Shown here: positions 14,781-23,707 of the stretch, piece by piece
How positions within the stretch are numbered: position 1 is the first letter of the stretch
Layout of the letters: every line of letters starts with the position of its first letter
Notes under the pieces: model-generated
What the model was told of the DNA's origin: nothing
The model's input: the letters and a program-made list of their open reading frames with translations, nothing else
The model's database searches: none
Assembly: GCA_023146355.1 (NCBI GenBank)
Contig: JAGLCH010000029.1
Location: 1-39,269, forward strand
Direction of reading: 5' to 3'
Source: Bacteriovoracaceae bacterium
Lineage (GTDB): Bacteria > Bdellovibrionota > Bacteriovoracia > Bacteriovoracales > Bacteriovoracaceae
Length of the DNA: 39,269 bases
Position numbers and translations under genes: made by a program

Positions 14781-16169
14781 GTGTTTATAACTCAAGAAAA
14801 TATTACAGTTCACTTTGTTGGAATCGGTGGCATCGGGATGAGTGGTATTGCCGAAGTCTTGGTAAGTTTAGGCTATCGTGTTACCGGATCTGATATTACA
14901 CGTTCGGGAAATGTTGAGAAGCTCGAGTCCCTCGGCGCAAAAATCCACATTGGTCACAAGTATGAGAATATAGCAGAAGATGTAACGGTACTAGTCTACA
15001 GCTCTGCTATTGACGAAACGAACCCTGAAATTGTTGCAGCGAGAGATAAGCAGGTTCCTCTTATGAGACGCGCAGAAATGCTTGCGGAACTCATGAGACT
15101 CAAGCATGGTATTGCTGTTGCAGGTACTCATGGTAAAACAACTACGACCAGTTTTCTTGCCACCATTCTTGCTGAAAGTGGAATTGACCCAACTTATATC
15201 ATTGGTGGAATCGTTTCAAATCTATCGGGACACGCTAAAGTTGGCAAAGGTAAGTGTCTCGTAGCTGAAGCAGATGAGTCCGATGGCTCATTCCTCCTAT
15301 TAAATCCGATCATGTCAGTCATCACAAATATTGACCTCGATCATATGAATTATTATGGCACTGAAGAAAATCTAATTCATTCCTTTAAAAAGTTTGCCAA
15401 TAAAGTTCCATTTTATGGAAAATGTGCCCTCAATGCACATGATGAAAGATTGATGCAGATAAAGAAAGAAATGAAAAAACCTTGGCTTACATTTGGTATC
15501 CATGACCTCGGTGTTGTTGCAGACTATGAAGCGAGAGATGTTATACAGACAAATGCTGGGGCCCGTTATCAGCTTTATATTGAAGGTGAGCATAAGGGAG
15601 AAATTTCAATATCTATCCCCGGCGATCATAATATCTTAAATTCACTTGGTGCGATCTCGATGGCACATCAAATGGGAGTTGAAGTAGATTCAATCTGTCA
15701 TTCTATTTCTAAATTTGAAGGAATCGCAAGACGTTTTCAAATTCTTCACACAAGTGATGAACTTGAGATCATTGATGATTATGCACATCACCCAACAGAA
15801 ATTGTTAGTACACTCAAGGCAGTAAAAGAGACACGACCTACTCGTAAGGTTCTCGTTGTTTTTGAACCTCACCGCTATAGTCGTACCCGTGATTGCTGGA
15901 AAGATTTCTTTCACTGCTTTAATCACGCAGATGAATTGTATCTTTGTCCAATTTACGCAGCAAGTGAGGCAGTCATTGAGGGGATTTCAGCTGAACGTCT
16001 TGTTAGTGATATTAACAGCTTCCATCCGAATCAGGCCCGTGCTCTTTCCTCACTTGAGGAAATTGAAAAGGTAATCGCTAAAAATAAAGGTGAAAAGCTG
16101 ACACTTGTAACTCTTGGTGCAGGTGCAATCGGGAGAAATATTCGCGAGTTTGTTTCGACTAAACTGTAG
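14781..16169 (+). CDS. murC: UDP-MurNAc:L-Ala ligase MurC
   Basis: First amino-acid ligase of the peptidoglycan stem. 462 residues. Motifs: VHFVGIGGIGMSGIAEVL (nucleotide fold at the start), SSAIDETNPEI, P-loop AGTHGKTTTTS, EADESDGSFLLL, NIDLDHMNYYG, DDYAHHPTEI and the late PHRYSRTRD block. All typical residues are present. The start is GTG at 14781, with GAGGAAAG three bases upstream. It normally has murB or a ddl gene after it; here a 94-base gap holding a promoter leads to ftsQ. Confidence 0.97.
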   Translation: MFITQENITVHFVGIGGIGMSGIAEVLVSLGYRVTGSDITRSGNVEKLESLGAKIHIGHKYENIAEDVTVLVYSSAIDETNPEIVAARDKQVPLMRRAEMLAELMRLKHGIAVAGTHGKTTTTSFLATILAESGIDPTYIIGGIVSNLSGHAKVGKGKCLVAEADESDGSFLLLNPIMSVITNIDLDHMNYYGTEENLIHSFKKFANKVPFYGKCALNAHDERLMQIKKEMKKPWLTFGIHDLGVVADYEARDVIQTNAGARYQLYIEGEHKGEISISIPGDHNILNSLGAISMAHQMGVEVDSICHSISKFEGIARRFQILHTSDELEIIDDYAHHPTEIVSTLKAVKETRPTRKVLVVFEPHRYSRTRDCWKDFFHCFNHADELYLCPIYAASEAVIEGISAERLVSDINSFHPNQARALSSLEEIEKVIAKNKGEKLTLVTLGAGAIGRNIREFVSTKL

Positions 16170-16202
16170 TCTACCGCGTAGATTTAAATGTCCCCATATA
16201 AC

Positions 16203-16232
16203 TTGCCGAGTCGTAAATTATATAGCTATAAT
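16203..16232 (+). promoter_or_regulatory. Sigma-70 promoter upstream of ftsQ
   Basis: TTGCCG (16203-16208), an 18-base spacer and a perfect TATAAT (16227-16232). Transcription would begin near 16239, giving a 25-base leader before the ftsQ ATG. It would let ftsQ-ftsA-ftsZ be expressed apart from the mur genes. Confidence 0.75.
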
Positions 16233-16263
16233 TATATATGTTTAACTAAAGCTGTAGCGAGTT

Positions 16264-17061
16264 ATGACGAACAATTTTAACCTTATATTTGCAAAGACAA
16301 TTTTTTTCCTCACGATTACCGTGTTGGGTGTCTTAGTAACTGACATTGGGATTTCAGCATCACACCCTAGAAGTGATAAGCTGAAGTACCGCAATTCATT
16401 TGGGAATTGTCCAAAAAAAGTTGCAGGCAGCCTCGCTATGACTATCATGAGCGAGTTTGAGAAAAACTTCTCTCTTCGCGATGTGAAAAAAAAGATTGTT
16501 ACAGAAAAGCTCACTCAAGAGCACTACATATCCAGCTATGAAATTAAGTACAACCCTATAAAAGGCATTGTAGATCTTAAGCTTAACTGCCCTGAGCCAT
16601 TCATGAACGTTCAGTTCTTTAAAGAAAGTGGCCTCGAGTCCTATAATGCTATTTTGGTCGAAAGTGGAGAGCTGTACGACCCAACATATGAAGTGCTCTT
16701 AAAGATGGATAACAAGCTTACTCGCAAACTTCCATTTTTGGCACTACCTGACCCTGATGGTGAGATTAATACTGGTGTGAAAAATCAGATTTCTTCCATC
16801 ACTGCACTAATTCGAAAGATGAAACCCAAATTTCGCCACAACCTATCAGAATTAATAGTCAACGATAGTGACCAGCTCACGATCATCCTGTCTATTAACG
16901 GAAGAACCTCAAGTGTTTTTCTTGGAAATGATGAGTGGAATACTAAGGTGATGAAACTACAGAAGATAATGGCATATATGAAGTCGGAAAAGCGTATTCC
17001 GACGATCATTAATTTAACTAATGCCAAGAAAGTTGTTGTCAAGTTCAACGACAAATTTTAG
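16264..17061 (+). CDS. ftsQ: FtsQ/DivIB-like division protein
   Basis: 265 residues. A short cytoplasmic start, one membrane segment at about 11-31 (FFLTITVLGVLVTDIGI), then an extracytoplasmic region. A POTRA-like section is suggested by helix-strand alternation around 75-115 (EHYISSYEIKYNPIKGIVDLKL), and the end IINLTNAKKVVVKF resembles the last FtsQ strand (typically D-x-R-x-x-x-V-x-V). FtsQ links FtsL/FtsB to the rest of the divisome. Overall similarity to known FtsQ is weak, and assignment depends on topology, length and the place just before ftsA. It starts without a convincing RBS (TAGCGAG). Confidence 0.75.
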   Translation: MTNNFNLIFAKTIFFLTITVLGVLVTDIGISASHPRSDKLKYRNSFGNCPKKVAGSLAMTIMSEFEKNFSLRDVKKKIVTEKLTQEHYISSYEIKYNPIKGIVDLKLNCPEPFMNVQFFKESGLESYNAILVESGELYDPTYEVLLKMDNKLTRKLPFLALPDPDGEINTGVKNQISSITALIRKMKPKFRHNLSELIVNDSDQLTIILSINGRTSSVFLGNDEWNTKVMKLQKIMAYMKSEKRIPTIINLTNAKKVVVKFNDKF

Positions 17062-17125
17062 CATTTAGTATGCGGTAATTATCCGCTTGGCAGAATGAAT
17101 CTGTCTTTTATGAGAAAGGAATCTC

Positions 17126-18379
17126 ATGAGTGAAAAAAATATAATTGTCGGAATAGACGTTGGCACAACTAAAGTTTGTACTTTGGTAGGTCAGTCCCGT
17201 CCTGGCGGTGACCCTGAGATCATTGGTATCGGAAATTATCCTAGCCACGGCCTCAAAAAAGGCACCGTTGTTAATATCGATAAAACAATCAACTCCATAT
17301 ATAATTCTCTGAACGAGGCCCAGTTAATGGCCGGAGTTAATATAACTCGAGCGACTATTGGGATTGCGGGCAGCCATATCTATAGCTTCAACAGTTCAGG
17401 AGTTGTTCCAATTAAGGGAAAAGAGATAACTCAAGAAGATGTTGAGCGTGTCCTGGAAGCAGCGAAGGCCGTTGTGATACCATTGGATCGAGAAATTCTC
17501 CATGTGATTCCTCAAGAGTTCAAAGTAGATAATACAACTGGAATAAAAAACCCTGTAGGAATGTGTGGGATGAGACTCGAAGCTCATGTGCATATCGTTA
17601 CCGGAAGTGTTTCTCTCATCCATAATCTTGTACGATGTGTTGAGCAGGCAGGTGTTCATGCTGAAAATATTACTCTTCAACCAATAGCTTCTTCTCAAGC
17701 AGTTTTAAGCGTTGAAGAGAAAGATCTTGGAATTGTTCTAGTAGATATTGGTGGCGGGACAACTGATATTGCCGTATGGAAAGAGGGAAGTTTGATTCAC
17801 TCTCAAGTGATACCTGTAGGAGGAAATCATTTTACCAATGATCTTTCCATTGCCCTAAAGGTATCTCACGCTGAAGCAGAGCGCGTGAAAGTTAATCATG
17901 GCTGTGTTCTTCAAGAGAAAATAAATCAGTCTTCACACATTACTGTTAAAGGTTTAAGTGAAGGAAAATCGGCAGAGGTACCAATTCAAAGACTTGTAGA
18001 AGTCCTTGGGGCCAGAGCTGAAGAACTATTCAATATGATTCAAAATATTATTAATGAGTATGATCTTTCTGGTGAAATTACCGCTGGAGTAGTTTTGACC
18101 GGTGGTGGCGCTCTTATTCGCGGTATGAGTGAGCTGGGAGAATATCTCATCAATCATCCCGTTAAAGTTGGCTATCCTGTACCATTTGGTGGAATGACAA
18201 ATATTATGCAGAAACCTCAGTACTCAACAGTTTTAGGACTGTTGCTCGATGCAAGTAAGAACCCCGACTGCGGCATGGCATTCGATGAAGTTGTAAGAGA
18301 AGTCGGTACTGATGAAATTGCAACGGCCACCCGGTTTGGCAAATCTTTAAAATCAATTTTCGGAGAATTTTTCTATTAG
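17126..18379 (+). CDS. ftsA: Division protein FtsA
   Basis: Actin-like ATPase that anchors FtsZ filaments to the membrane. 417 residues. GIDVGTTKVCTLVG is the phosphate-1 loop, TRATIGIAGSHI begins the 1C domain, VLVDIGGGTTDIAVW is phosphate 2, and VVLTGGGALIRGM is the adenosine motif. The C-terminus FGKSLKSIFGEFFY forms an amphipathic helix, the expected membrane-targeting sequence. AAAGGA precedes the ATG. ftsZ follows 16 bases downstream. Confidence 0.97.
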   Translation: MSEKNIIVGIDVGTTKVCTLVGQSRPGGDPEIIGIGNYPSHGLKKGTVVNIDKTINSIYNSLNEAQLMAGVNITRATIGIAGSHIYSFNSSGVVPIKGKEITQEDVERVLEAAKAVVIPLDREILHVIPQEFKVDNTTGIKNPVGMCGMRLEAHVHIVTGSVSLIHNLVRCVEQAGVHAENITLQPIASSQAVLSVEEKDLGIVLVDIGGGTTDIAVWKEGSLIHSQVIPVGGNHFTNDLSIALKVSHAEAERVKVNHGCVLQEKINQSSHITVKGLSEGKSAEVPIQRLVEVLGARAEELFNMIQNIINEYDLSGEITAGVVLTGGGALIRGMSELGEYLINHPVKVGYPVPFGGMTNIMQKPQYSTVLGLLLDASKNPDCGMAFDEVVREVGTDEIATATRFGKSLKSIFGEFFY

Positions 18380-18395
18380 GAAAAAGGAGTATTTT

Positions 18396-19826
18396 ATGTT
18401 CGAAGTATCAGAGAGCGAGACTTCAGAGTCAGGTGCAAAAATTAAAGTTATCGGTGTTGGTGGTGGCGGCTGTAATGCTGTAAACACCATGATTAAAGCT
18501 GGTCTTTCAGGTGTAGAATACATCGTCGCTAATACCGACAGGCAAGCACTTCAAAACAGTATGGCACCGACAAAAATTCAACTTGGCTCAGAGCTCACAA
18601 AGGGCCTAGGGGCCGGAGCTAATCCTGGTGTGGGACGCCAAGCTGCTTTAGATGAATATGAAAATATCAGCGAGCACATTAAAGGTGCTGATATGGTATT
18701 TGTCACTGCAGGTATGGGCGGAGGAACAGGAACTGGTGCAGCTCCTGTGATTGCAACTCTTGCAAGAGAACTTGGTGCTCTAACAGTTGGTGTTGTAACA
18801 AAACCTTTTATCTTTGAAGGAAGAAAAAGAACAAGACAAGCAAAAGAGGGAATTCAAACTCTTGAAGAGAATGTCGACTCACTGATAACAATTCCAAATC
18901 AGAAATTACTTGATATTGCAGGCCAGAATCTTTCTTTGGTGGATACTTTTAAGAGAGCTGATGAGGTTCTGCTTAATGCTGTTCGTGGAATTTCAGATTT
19001 GATTAATAATAATGGTTATATCAATGCTGACTTTGCTGATGTTAGTACTGTTATGAAAAATAAGGGTTTTGCACTCATGGGAACCGGAACTCATAGTGGT
19101 GATGATCGCGCTGTGAGGGCCGCTACTGAGGCAATTAGTTCACCACTTCTTGATGATATAACAATTGATGGTGCAACTGGGATCATTATAAATATCACAG
19201 GTGATTCTTCACTTTCAATGCATGAGACCAATCAGGCCGTTACTCTCATTATGGAGGCCGCAGATGAGGATGCTGAGATTATCTTTGGAACAGTTATAGA
19301 TGATAGTCTTGGTGAAGATATTAAAATTACAGTCGTTGCAACTGGGCTTGGCGGACAGGATCGAGTTACTTCAGAAACAGCACCAAGAACCACATTTGCT
19401 CCCCAGGTGACAGCGGAAGAAACTGTTGAACCATCTTTTTCAGAAGTTAAAATGGACAAAGCTGTTCAAGAGGAAATCATAGAAGGGCCTGTTAACTCTG
19501 TTAAAGAAGTAACTGCTGAAGCGCCAGTTATTATTGAAGAGACACCGATAGTTGCACAAGCAGAAGACAACGATCGTCCCTCAGCACTTGTTCAATCGAT
19601 TCGTGATGCTGCCAACCGATATGAAGCATCGAAATCTGTAGGAGAAAGTGACGCAACTTTTTCAAAATCTACAGTCAATCCAGCACCAATTGAAAATCGT
19701 GAGCTTGGAAATACTCGAGCAAAATCAATTGCAGAACGACTTGGGTTTATGAATTTTGATGAAGATGAACTCGATAAACCTTCGTTCATGAGAAAAGATC
19801 CAGATAATGGGCCAAGGTTACAGTAA
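18396..19826 (+). CDS. ftsZ: Cell division GTPase FtsZ
   Basis: Tubulin-like protein that forms the Z-ring. 476 residues, longer than E. coli FtsZ (383) because of an extended linker. KVIGVGGGGCNAVN opens the nucleotide fold, GGGTGTG (108-114) is the tubulin signature, and the T7 loop NADFAD (210-215) supplies the catalytic Asp. The linker (about 335-440) is rich in Glu, Val and Pro and looks disordered. The C-terminal tail LDKPSFMRKD matches the conserved peptide that binds FtsA. AAGGAG lies just before the ATG. A terminator 15 bases after the stop ends the cluster. Confidence 0.98.
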   Translation: MFEVSESETSESGAKIKVIGVGGGGCNAVNTMIKAGLSGVEYIVANTDRQALQNSMAPTKIQLGSELTKGLGAGANPGVGRQAALDEYENISEHIKGADMVFVTAGMGGGTGTGAAPVIATLARELGALTVGVVTKPFIFEGRKRTRQAKEGIQTLEENVDSLITIPNQKLLDIAGQNLSLVDTFKRADEVLLNAVRGISDLINNNGYINADFADVSTVMKNKGFALMGTGTHSGDDRAVRAATEAISSPLLDDITIDGATGIIINITGDSSLSMHETNQAVTLIMEAADEDAEIIFGTVIDDSLGEDIKITVVATGLGGQDRVTSETAPRTTFAPQVTAEETVEPSFSEVKMDKAVQEEIIEGPVNSVKEVTAEAPVIIEETPIVAQAEDNDRPSALVQSIRDAANRYEASKSVGESDATFSKSTVNPAPIENRELGNTRAKSIAERLGFMNFDEDELDKPSFMRKDPDNGPRLQ

Positions 19827-19840
19827 AAAAATCAAATATG

Positions 19841-19867
19841 AAAAGGGCGCGATTAGCGCCCTTTTTT
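19841..19867. terminator. Bidirectional terminator between ftsZ and a flagellin gene
   Basis: AAAAGGGCGC (19841-19850) pairs with GCGCCCTTTT (19856-19865) around a five-base loop. A T-tract follows on the plus strand; the A-run before the stem gives one on the minus strand. It overlaps the last base of the flagellin stop codon and serves both converging genes. Confidence 0.92.
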
Positions 19868-20690
19868 ATGAGATAAGCTTTAAAGCATTCTGAGGAGTCT
19901 GGTTGCTTTGAGCGAGAGTTGCTGTGGCAGCATCTCTAATAATAGATAGCTTAACGTTATCAGACGCAGCTCTTGCAATATCAGTATCACGTATTTGTGA
20001 GTTGGAAGCAGATAAATTTTCTTCCGATATTCCTAAATTTTGAAGAGAAGAGTCCATTCTTCCACTTAAGCTCCCAAGACTCGCCCTACTCTTAGAGATT
20101 TTATCTAAAACTCCGTCCATTTTAGAAAGAGCATTTTGCGATGATACTTTAGAACGAACATTGTTAGATGAAATGCCCAGAGTGCTTAAGTTCTTTACGG
20201 CACTTCCTACATCGTAGGCAAGAACATTACTTTTTTCTGCGCTGATCCCCACTTGGAAATCAAAACCTTCAGTATTACCAGACAGAAGCTTCTTTCCATT
20301 AAATTCAGTTTTAGAAATGACACGATTAATTTCAGTTTTGAGCTGCTGAAACTCTAAATCTACCATTTTTCGCTCGGTAGTTGCGAGAGTATCATTGGCC
20401 GTTTGTAGTGCAAGTTCACGCATTCGGATACTCATACTGCTCATTACATCGAGACTTCCCTCGGCCGTTTGAATCATTGAGATGGCATCATTTACATTAC
20501 GCTTTGCCATGGCGGTACTCCGAATATTTGCCTTCATCTTTTCACTAATTGCAAGGCCTGCTGGATCAACTGCAGCATGATCGATACGCTCCCCAGAAGA
20601 GAGCTGTGAAAGCACCTTTTCTTTCTCCAGGCCGTTATTGCGCAACGCTCGTTGGGCGGCCATAGATTGTGGGTTCGTGTTAACCTTCAT
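19866..20690 (-). CDS. Flagellin, divergent third copy
   Basis: 274 residues with only the conserved N- and C-terminal helical domains (D0/D1); the surface-exposed variable region is missing, as in the two other flagellins here. N-terminal marks: QLSSGERIDHAAVDPAGLAISEKM and NDAISMIQTAEGSLDVM; C-terminal: ENLSASNSQIRDTDIA, ending QTPQNALKLIS. It departs from the other two in detail (MKVNTNPQSMAAQRAL start; PAGLA preceded by AVD rather than ADDA). The start is ATG 20690, with AAGGAG four bases upstream; a start at 20717 would add nine residues without an RBS. It is separate from the other flagellins, faces ftsZ, and has its own sigma-28-like promoter. Confidence 0.93.
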   Translation of the reverse strand: MKVNTNPQSMAAQRALRNNGLEKEKVLSQLSSGERIDHAAVDPAGLAISEKMKANIRSTAMAKRNVNDAISMIQTAEGSLDVMSSMSIRMRELALQTANDTLATTERKMVDLEFQQLKTEINRVISKTEFNGKKLLSGNTEGFDFQVGISAEKSNVLAYDVGSAVKNLSTLGISSNNVRSKVSSQNALSKMDGVLDKISKSRASLGSLSGRMDSSLQNLGISEENLSASNSQIRDTDIARAASDNVKLSIIRDAATATLAQSNQTPQNALKLIS

Positions 20691-20709
20691 TGCGCTCCTT
20701 GCAACTGAT

Positions 20710-20727
20710 ATAGGCAACCATGCCCAT
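20710..20727 (-). promoter_or_regulatory. 5'-end hairpin of flagellin mRNA
   Basis: On the minus strand ATGGGCA and TGCCTAT form a seven-pair stem (one G-U) with a four-base loop. The predicted transcript start, about 20728, is directly before it, so the mRNA would start with this hairpin. It ends about 20 bases before the start codon. Confidence 0.5.
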
Positions 20728-20734
20728 ATGAACC

Positions 20735-20762
20735 TTATCGGATAAACACTTGAAATACTTGA
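20735..20762 (-). promoter_or_regulatory. Sigma-28 (FliA)-like promoter of flagellin
   Basis: On the minus strand: TCAAGTAT (20762-20755), a 12-base spacer, and TCCGATAA (20742-20735). The flagellar consensus is TAAAGTTT-N11-GCCGATAA, so the -10 matches seven of eight positions. Confidence 0.8.
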
Positions 20763-20775
20763 GTTGGACTGAAAT

Positions 20776-21366
20776 TTAGATACTTAAGGAGTCTTTATAT
20801 TTTTTTAGTTCAGAGCCTATAAAAAACTGCTCGTCTCTTTTACCAAAAAGTTCAACCTGAGAAATAATGTGATCATTTTCTACATTAATTTGATAATGGG
20901 TAATAATATACATTGGAGTCATCTTGTCCTTCCAATATTTTTTCTTAAAATCATGGACGTACATACTCGCCTCGGGGTTTTCTGAATCAGTCTTGACTGT
21001 TTCAATGGCACTCCATTCATTCTCGTTAACCAGTCGAAAGTGCTCAGGACAGAGATTTAGAAATTCTAACTCCATCATACAGTCTTCACAAAACATCTCC
21101 TCACAGACAGCACAGGTTCCTGAAGCCTTGACTCCTGGGTGCAGCTTACAAAAATGACCTTTGTTAACTTCACTTGCCTTTTCAAATCCCGTGCGGACAG
21201 TTGAGATAAGTTCCTTCATCTCATCATTATTTTCATTTTTACTTTCCTTCTTCGATTGATGCATTCCCTTTATAAGGTAAATGACCATTGCAAAAAGCAT
21301 GATCGTTATCAAAACGAAGAAGATAAGAAATGCGATGAAAATATATGCAATGTAAGGACTATTCAT
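20776..21366 (-). CDS. Single-pass membrane protein with B-box-type zinc finger
   Basis: 196 residues. One membrane segment at about 6-34 (IFIAFLIFFVLITIMLFAMVIYLI), a Lys/Glu-rich stretch, then a zinc-binding module at about 73-110: FCKLHPGVKASGTCAVCEEMFCEDC, then CPEHF. The C/H spacing fits the short B-box-like fingers found in bacterial membrane proteins. The C-terminal half (about 120-196) has no recognised domain; it mixes charged stretches with strand-like parts (THYQINVENDHIISQVELFG). It follows the RNase J gene after nine bases and is probably co-transcribed with it. A role in protein or RNA contacts is possible, but nothing specific can be said. Confidence 0.75.
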   Translation of the reverse strand: MNSPYIAYIFIAFLIFFVLITIMLFAMVIYLIKGMHQSKKESKNENNDEMKELISTVRTGFEKASEVNKGHFCKLHPGVKASGTCAVCEEMFCEDCMMELEFLNLCPEHFRLVNENEWSAIETVKTDSENPEASMYVHDFKKKYWKDKMTPMYIITHYQINVENDHIISQVELFGKRDEQFFIGSELKKYKDSLSI

Positions 21367-21375
21367 AATAACTCG

Positions 21376-23007
21376 CTATACAAATTGAACAATTACCAGT
21401 GGACGGTAGCCTATATGAGGAATAAAGAATCTACGGCCGGCAACTCTGACCTCATCTAAAGCAATGTCCTTAGATTTAATTTTAATGCTTTTCAGAAGTA
21501 TCTGCAAAAACTGATTGAACTCTGGGAGAACAAATGTTGCTGCTTCAGGGAGTCCCATATGTCCAACCTCAAACACGGGCCTAGTTTTGAATAAAGAATC
21601 TAGTCGTATGGAAATAAACAAGGTGCCGGATTCTGAGAGCTTTCTCCGTTGAGAAATTGCTTGCCGGTCAATGATAGTATTGCTGCCGTGTATGATTAAA
21701 GGTTCCCGCTCAATTCCCTGAGAGTGAGTATAATTACCATCAGTATGTAGTGCCAACGTATCTCCGTTAGTAACGAAAATCCCTTCTGCATCAACTGAAC
21801 TAGAAATAAGCTCCATGTGACGACGAAGCAGAAAAGTTTCACCATGTATGGGAACGATATATTTAGGTGAAACTGCCTGATAAAGCTTTAGTAAATCATC
21901 TGCAGATGCGTGCCCTGATGCGTGTACCATGGAATCATTTGAAGTGATAATACGAACGCCTACTTCTGAAAGTGAGTTCATTACACTTGAAATATTTATT
22001 TCATTACCGGGAATTGTTTTGGAGCTGAATAAAAATGTATCACTTGAATTGAGAGTGAAGACCGAGTCGTCATTCATAGCTACTCGTCTCATCGTTCCCC
22101 TGAATTCTCCCTGGCAACCTGAAAGAAGAACAACTAGCTTGTCTGACTTTGGATCAATGGTTGCGACTTCCCGAAGAACTGAATCATGATCTGTAAGTAT
22201 GCCAAGCTCTAATGCCACTTTAATGTAGAAGGACATGGCACGGCCATAGGGAACAACTCGTTTCTTCTGTTGTGATGCAATATCAATAATTGTTTGTATT
22301 CGAAAGATATTGGAAGCAAAGCAAGTAACAAAAACCCTACTCTTTGCTTGGGAAATGGCCTGCTCAATTCCAGGTATGAGGTCTCGTTCAGAAGTACTCG
22401 TATTCTTTGATAGAACACTAGTACTATCCGTTAAGAGGATACTGGTGACAGTTGAGCCCATCAATGCAGAAAGTTCAGGGAGATTAAAAGCGTCTTCATA
22501 TTTGTTACTACTATCGATTTTGAAGTCAGAGAAGTATCCTATAGAAAACTTCTTCTTTTTATCTATTACCACTGCACCATAGGTATCTGGAATTGAGTGA
22601 TTAACGGGGAATGGTGTAATTGTAAAACTATCAAAATCAATTGATGTATTTTGGTCGTACACAATTATTTTGGCGCTAACTTTTGCTTCTGATAATTTTT
22701 TGCGGATTAGATTTGTTGCAAATCGTGGAGCATGAATTTTAATCGATGGGATATGCTCTAAAATGAAAAGGATAGCACCAATATGATCCTCATGACCGTG
22801 TGTTATAAATAAGTCATTAACATTGTAATCTTTTAAGGTTTTGTAAAAATCAGGAATAAGAAAATTGATGCCAAAGTGATCATCTTTAGGAAAGAGGATT
22901 CCAACATCAATAATCACACTACAGTTTCCTGAGTTAAGTAGCATCATATTGGCGCCAATGCGCCCTAGCCCACCAATAGGTTTGAGTACAAATGTATCAT
23001 TACTCAT
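21376..23007 (-). CDS. rnj: RNase J-like metallo-beta-lactamase ribonuclease
   Basis: 543 residues, near the family's 550. Beta-CASP RNases of this type act as 5'-3' exonucleases and endonucleases in mRNA decay and rRNA maturation. Zinc-ligand motif HGHEDH (70-75), opening PIGGLGRIGANM and IIDVGILFP, a beta-CASP insertion, VHASGHASADDLLKLY, and VPIHGETFLLRRH near the end of the core. The usual GD motif after the second His strand reads YFSDFKID, with Ser before Asp. The C-terminal domain is present. The ATG overlaps the udk stop (ATGAGTAA, eight bases). Confidence 0.9.
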   Translation of the reverse strand: MSNDTFVLKPIGGLGRIGANMMLLNSGNCSVIIDVGILFPKDDHFGINFLIPDFYKTLKDYNVNDLFITHGHEDHIGAILFILEHIPSIKIHAPRFATNLIRKKLSEAKVSAKIIVYDQNTSIDFDSFTITPFPVNHSIPDTYGAVVIDKKKKFSIGYFSDFKIDSSNKYEDAFNLPELSALMGSTVTSILLTDSTSVLSKNTSTSERDLIPGIEQAISQAKSRVFVTCFASNIFRIQTIIDIASQQKKRVVPYGRAMSFYIKVALELGILTDHDSVLREVATIDPKSDKLVVLLSGCQGEFRGTMRRVAMNDDSVFTLNSSDTFLFSSKTIPGNEINISSVMNSLSEVGVRIITSNDSMVHASGHASADDLLKLYQAVSPKYIVPIHGETFLLRRHMELISSSVDAEGIFVTNGDTLALHTDGNYTHSQGIEREPLIIHGSNTIIDRQAISQRRKLSESGTLFISIRLDSLFKTRPVFEVGHMGLPEAATFVLPEFNQFLQILLKSIKIKSKDIALDEVRVAGRRFFIPHIGYRPLVIVQFV

Positions 23008-23707
23008 TAGCAGGAATATTTACCTCAGACATATTAATATCTGCTGCTTGTCGTTTTGATTCATCACCCTTTCCCTCAATTTCTTCATGAAGTTTACGGC
23101 GAGGATTCTTAATCATTTCATTTATTTTTGCGGAAAGAATATCTGCTGCAATGTCTGTTTCTTCACCAACAATAAAATCGGCATACTGTCTTTGTGGAGC
23201 AAGAAATTTTTGGTACATCGGTCTGACTGTCTCATAATATTGCTCAATTACAGACTCTAGTGAACGACCACGTTCTTTAACATCGCGATGTAGTCTACGG
23301 GTAAATCGGATATCGGAATCGACGTAGAGGAAACACTGAATATCTAGCATCTCGCGTATGTCCTGATCAAAGAGCGTGAAGATGCCTTCAAGGATCACTA
23401 CAGTTGCCGGACCTATATCCTGGGTTTCTTCTGATCTGCTACTGGTTGTAAAGTCATAGACTGGAGCTTTAATTTTCCCACCATCTTTAAGAGTGCGAAT
23501 ATGTGTACGAAGTAAATTCCAATCAAATGCATCGGGATGATCAAAGTTTGGCTTACCACTTTTTGTCGTATTTGTTTTTGGTTGTGAAGGAAGATAATAT
23601 GAGTCCATGTGAAGTACACCAATTGTGTTAGGAACTCTGCTTAATACTTTACTTGCGAATGTTGTTTTACCTGAGCCAGAACCGCCGGCAATACCAATCA
23701 AATACAC
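23000..23707 (-). CDS. udk: Uridine kinase
   Basis: Pyrimidine salvage enzyme converting uridine (and cytidine) to the monophosphate. From GTG 23707 it has 235 residues and begins MYLIGIAGGSGSGKTT, with P-loop GGSGSGKT (8-15). Further marks: PNFDHPDAFDW, PVYDF, VVILEGIFTL, and DIRFTRRLHRDVKERGR (lid region). The frame stays open up to 23929, but GTG 23707 has AAGGA seven bases upstream and gives the family N-terminus exactly, whereas the longer reading adds 74 unmatched residues and would start on top of prmA. The last 30 residues (RRKLHEEIEGKGDES...) are a charged extension. First gene of the udk-rnj operon. Confidence 0.88.
   Translation of the reverse strand: MYLIGIAGGSGSGKTTFASKVLSRVPNTIGVLHMDSYYLPSQPKTNTTKSGKPNFDHPDAFDWNLLRTHIRTLKDGGKIKAPVYDFTTSSRSEETQDIGPATVVILEGIFTLFDQDIREMLDIQCFLYVDSDIRFTRRLHRDVKERGRSLESVIEQYYETVRPMYQKFLAPQRQYADFIVGEETDIAADILSAKINEMIKNPRRKLHEEIEGKGDESKRQAADINMSEVNIPANE

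Noticed and set aside
16165..16190. Small hairpin after murC as a terminator
   Set aside because: The stem TCTAC/GTAGA has only five pairs, a three-base loop and three T after it; too weak to call.
20691..20717. Flagellin start at 20717
   Set aside because: It adds nine residues without an RBS; ATG 20690 has AAGGAG and fits flagellin length.
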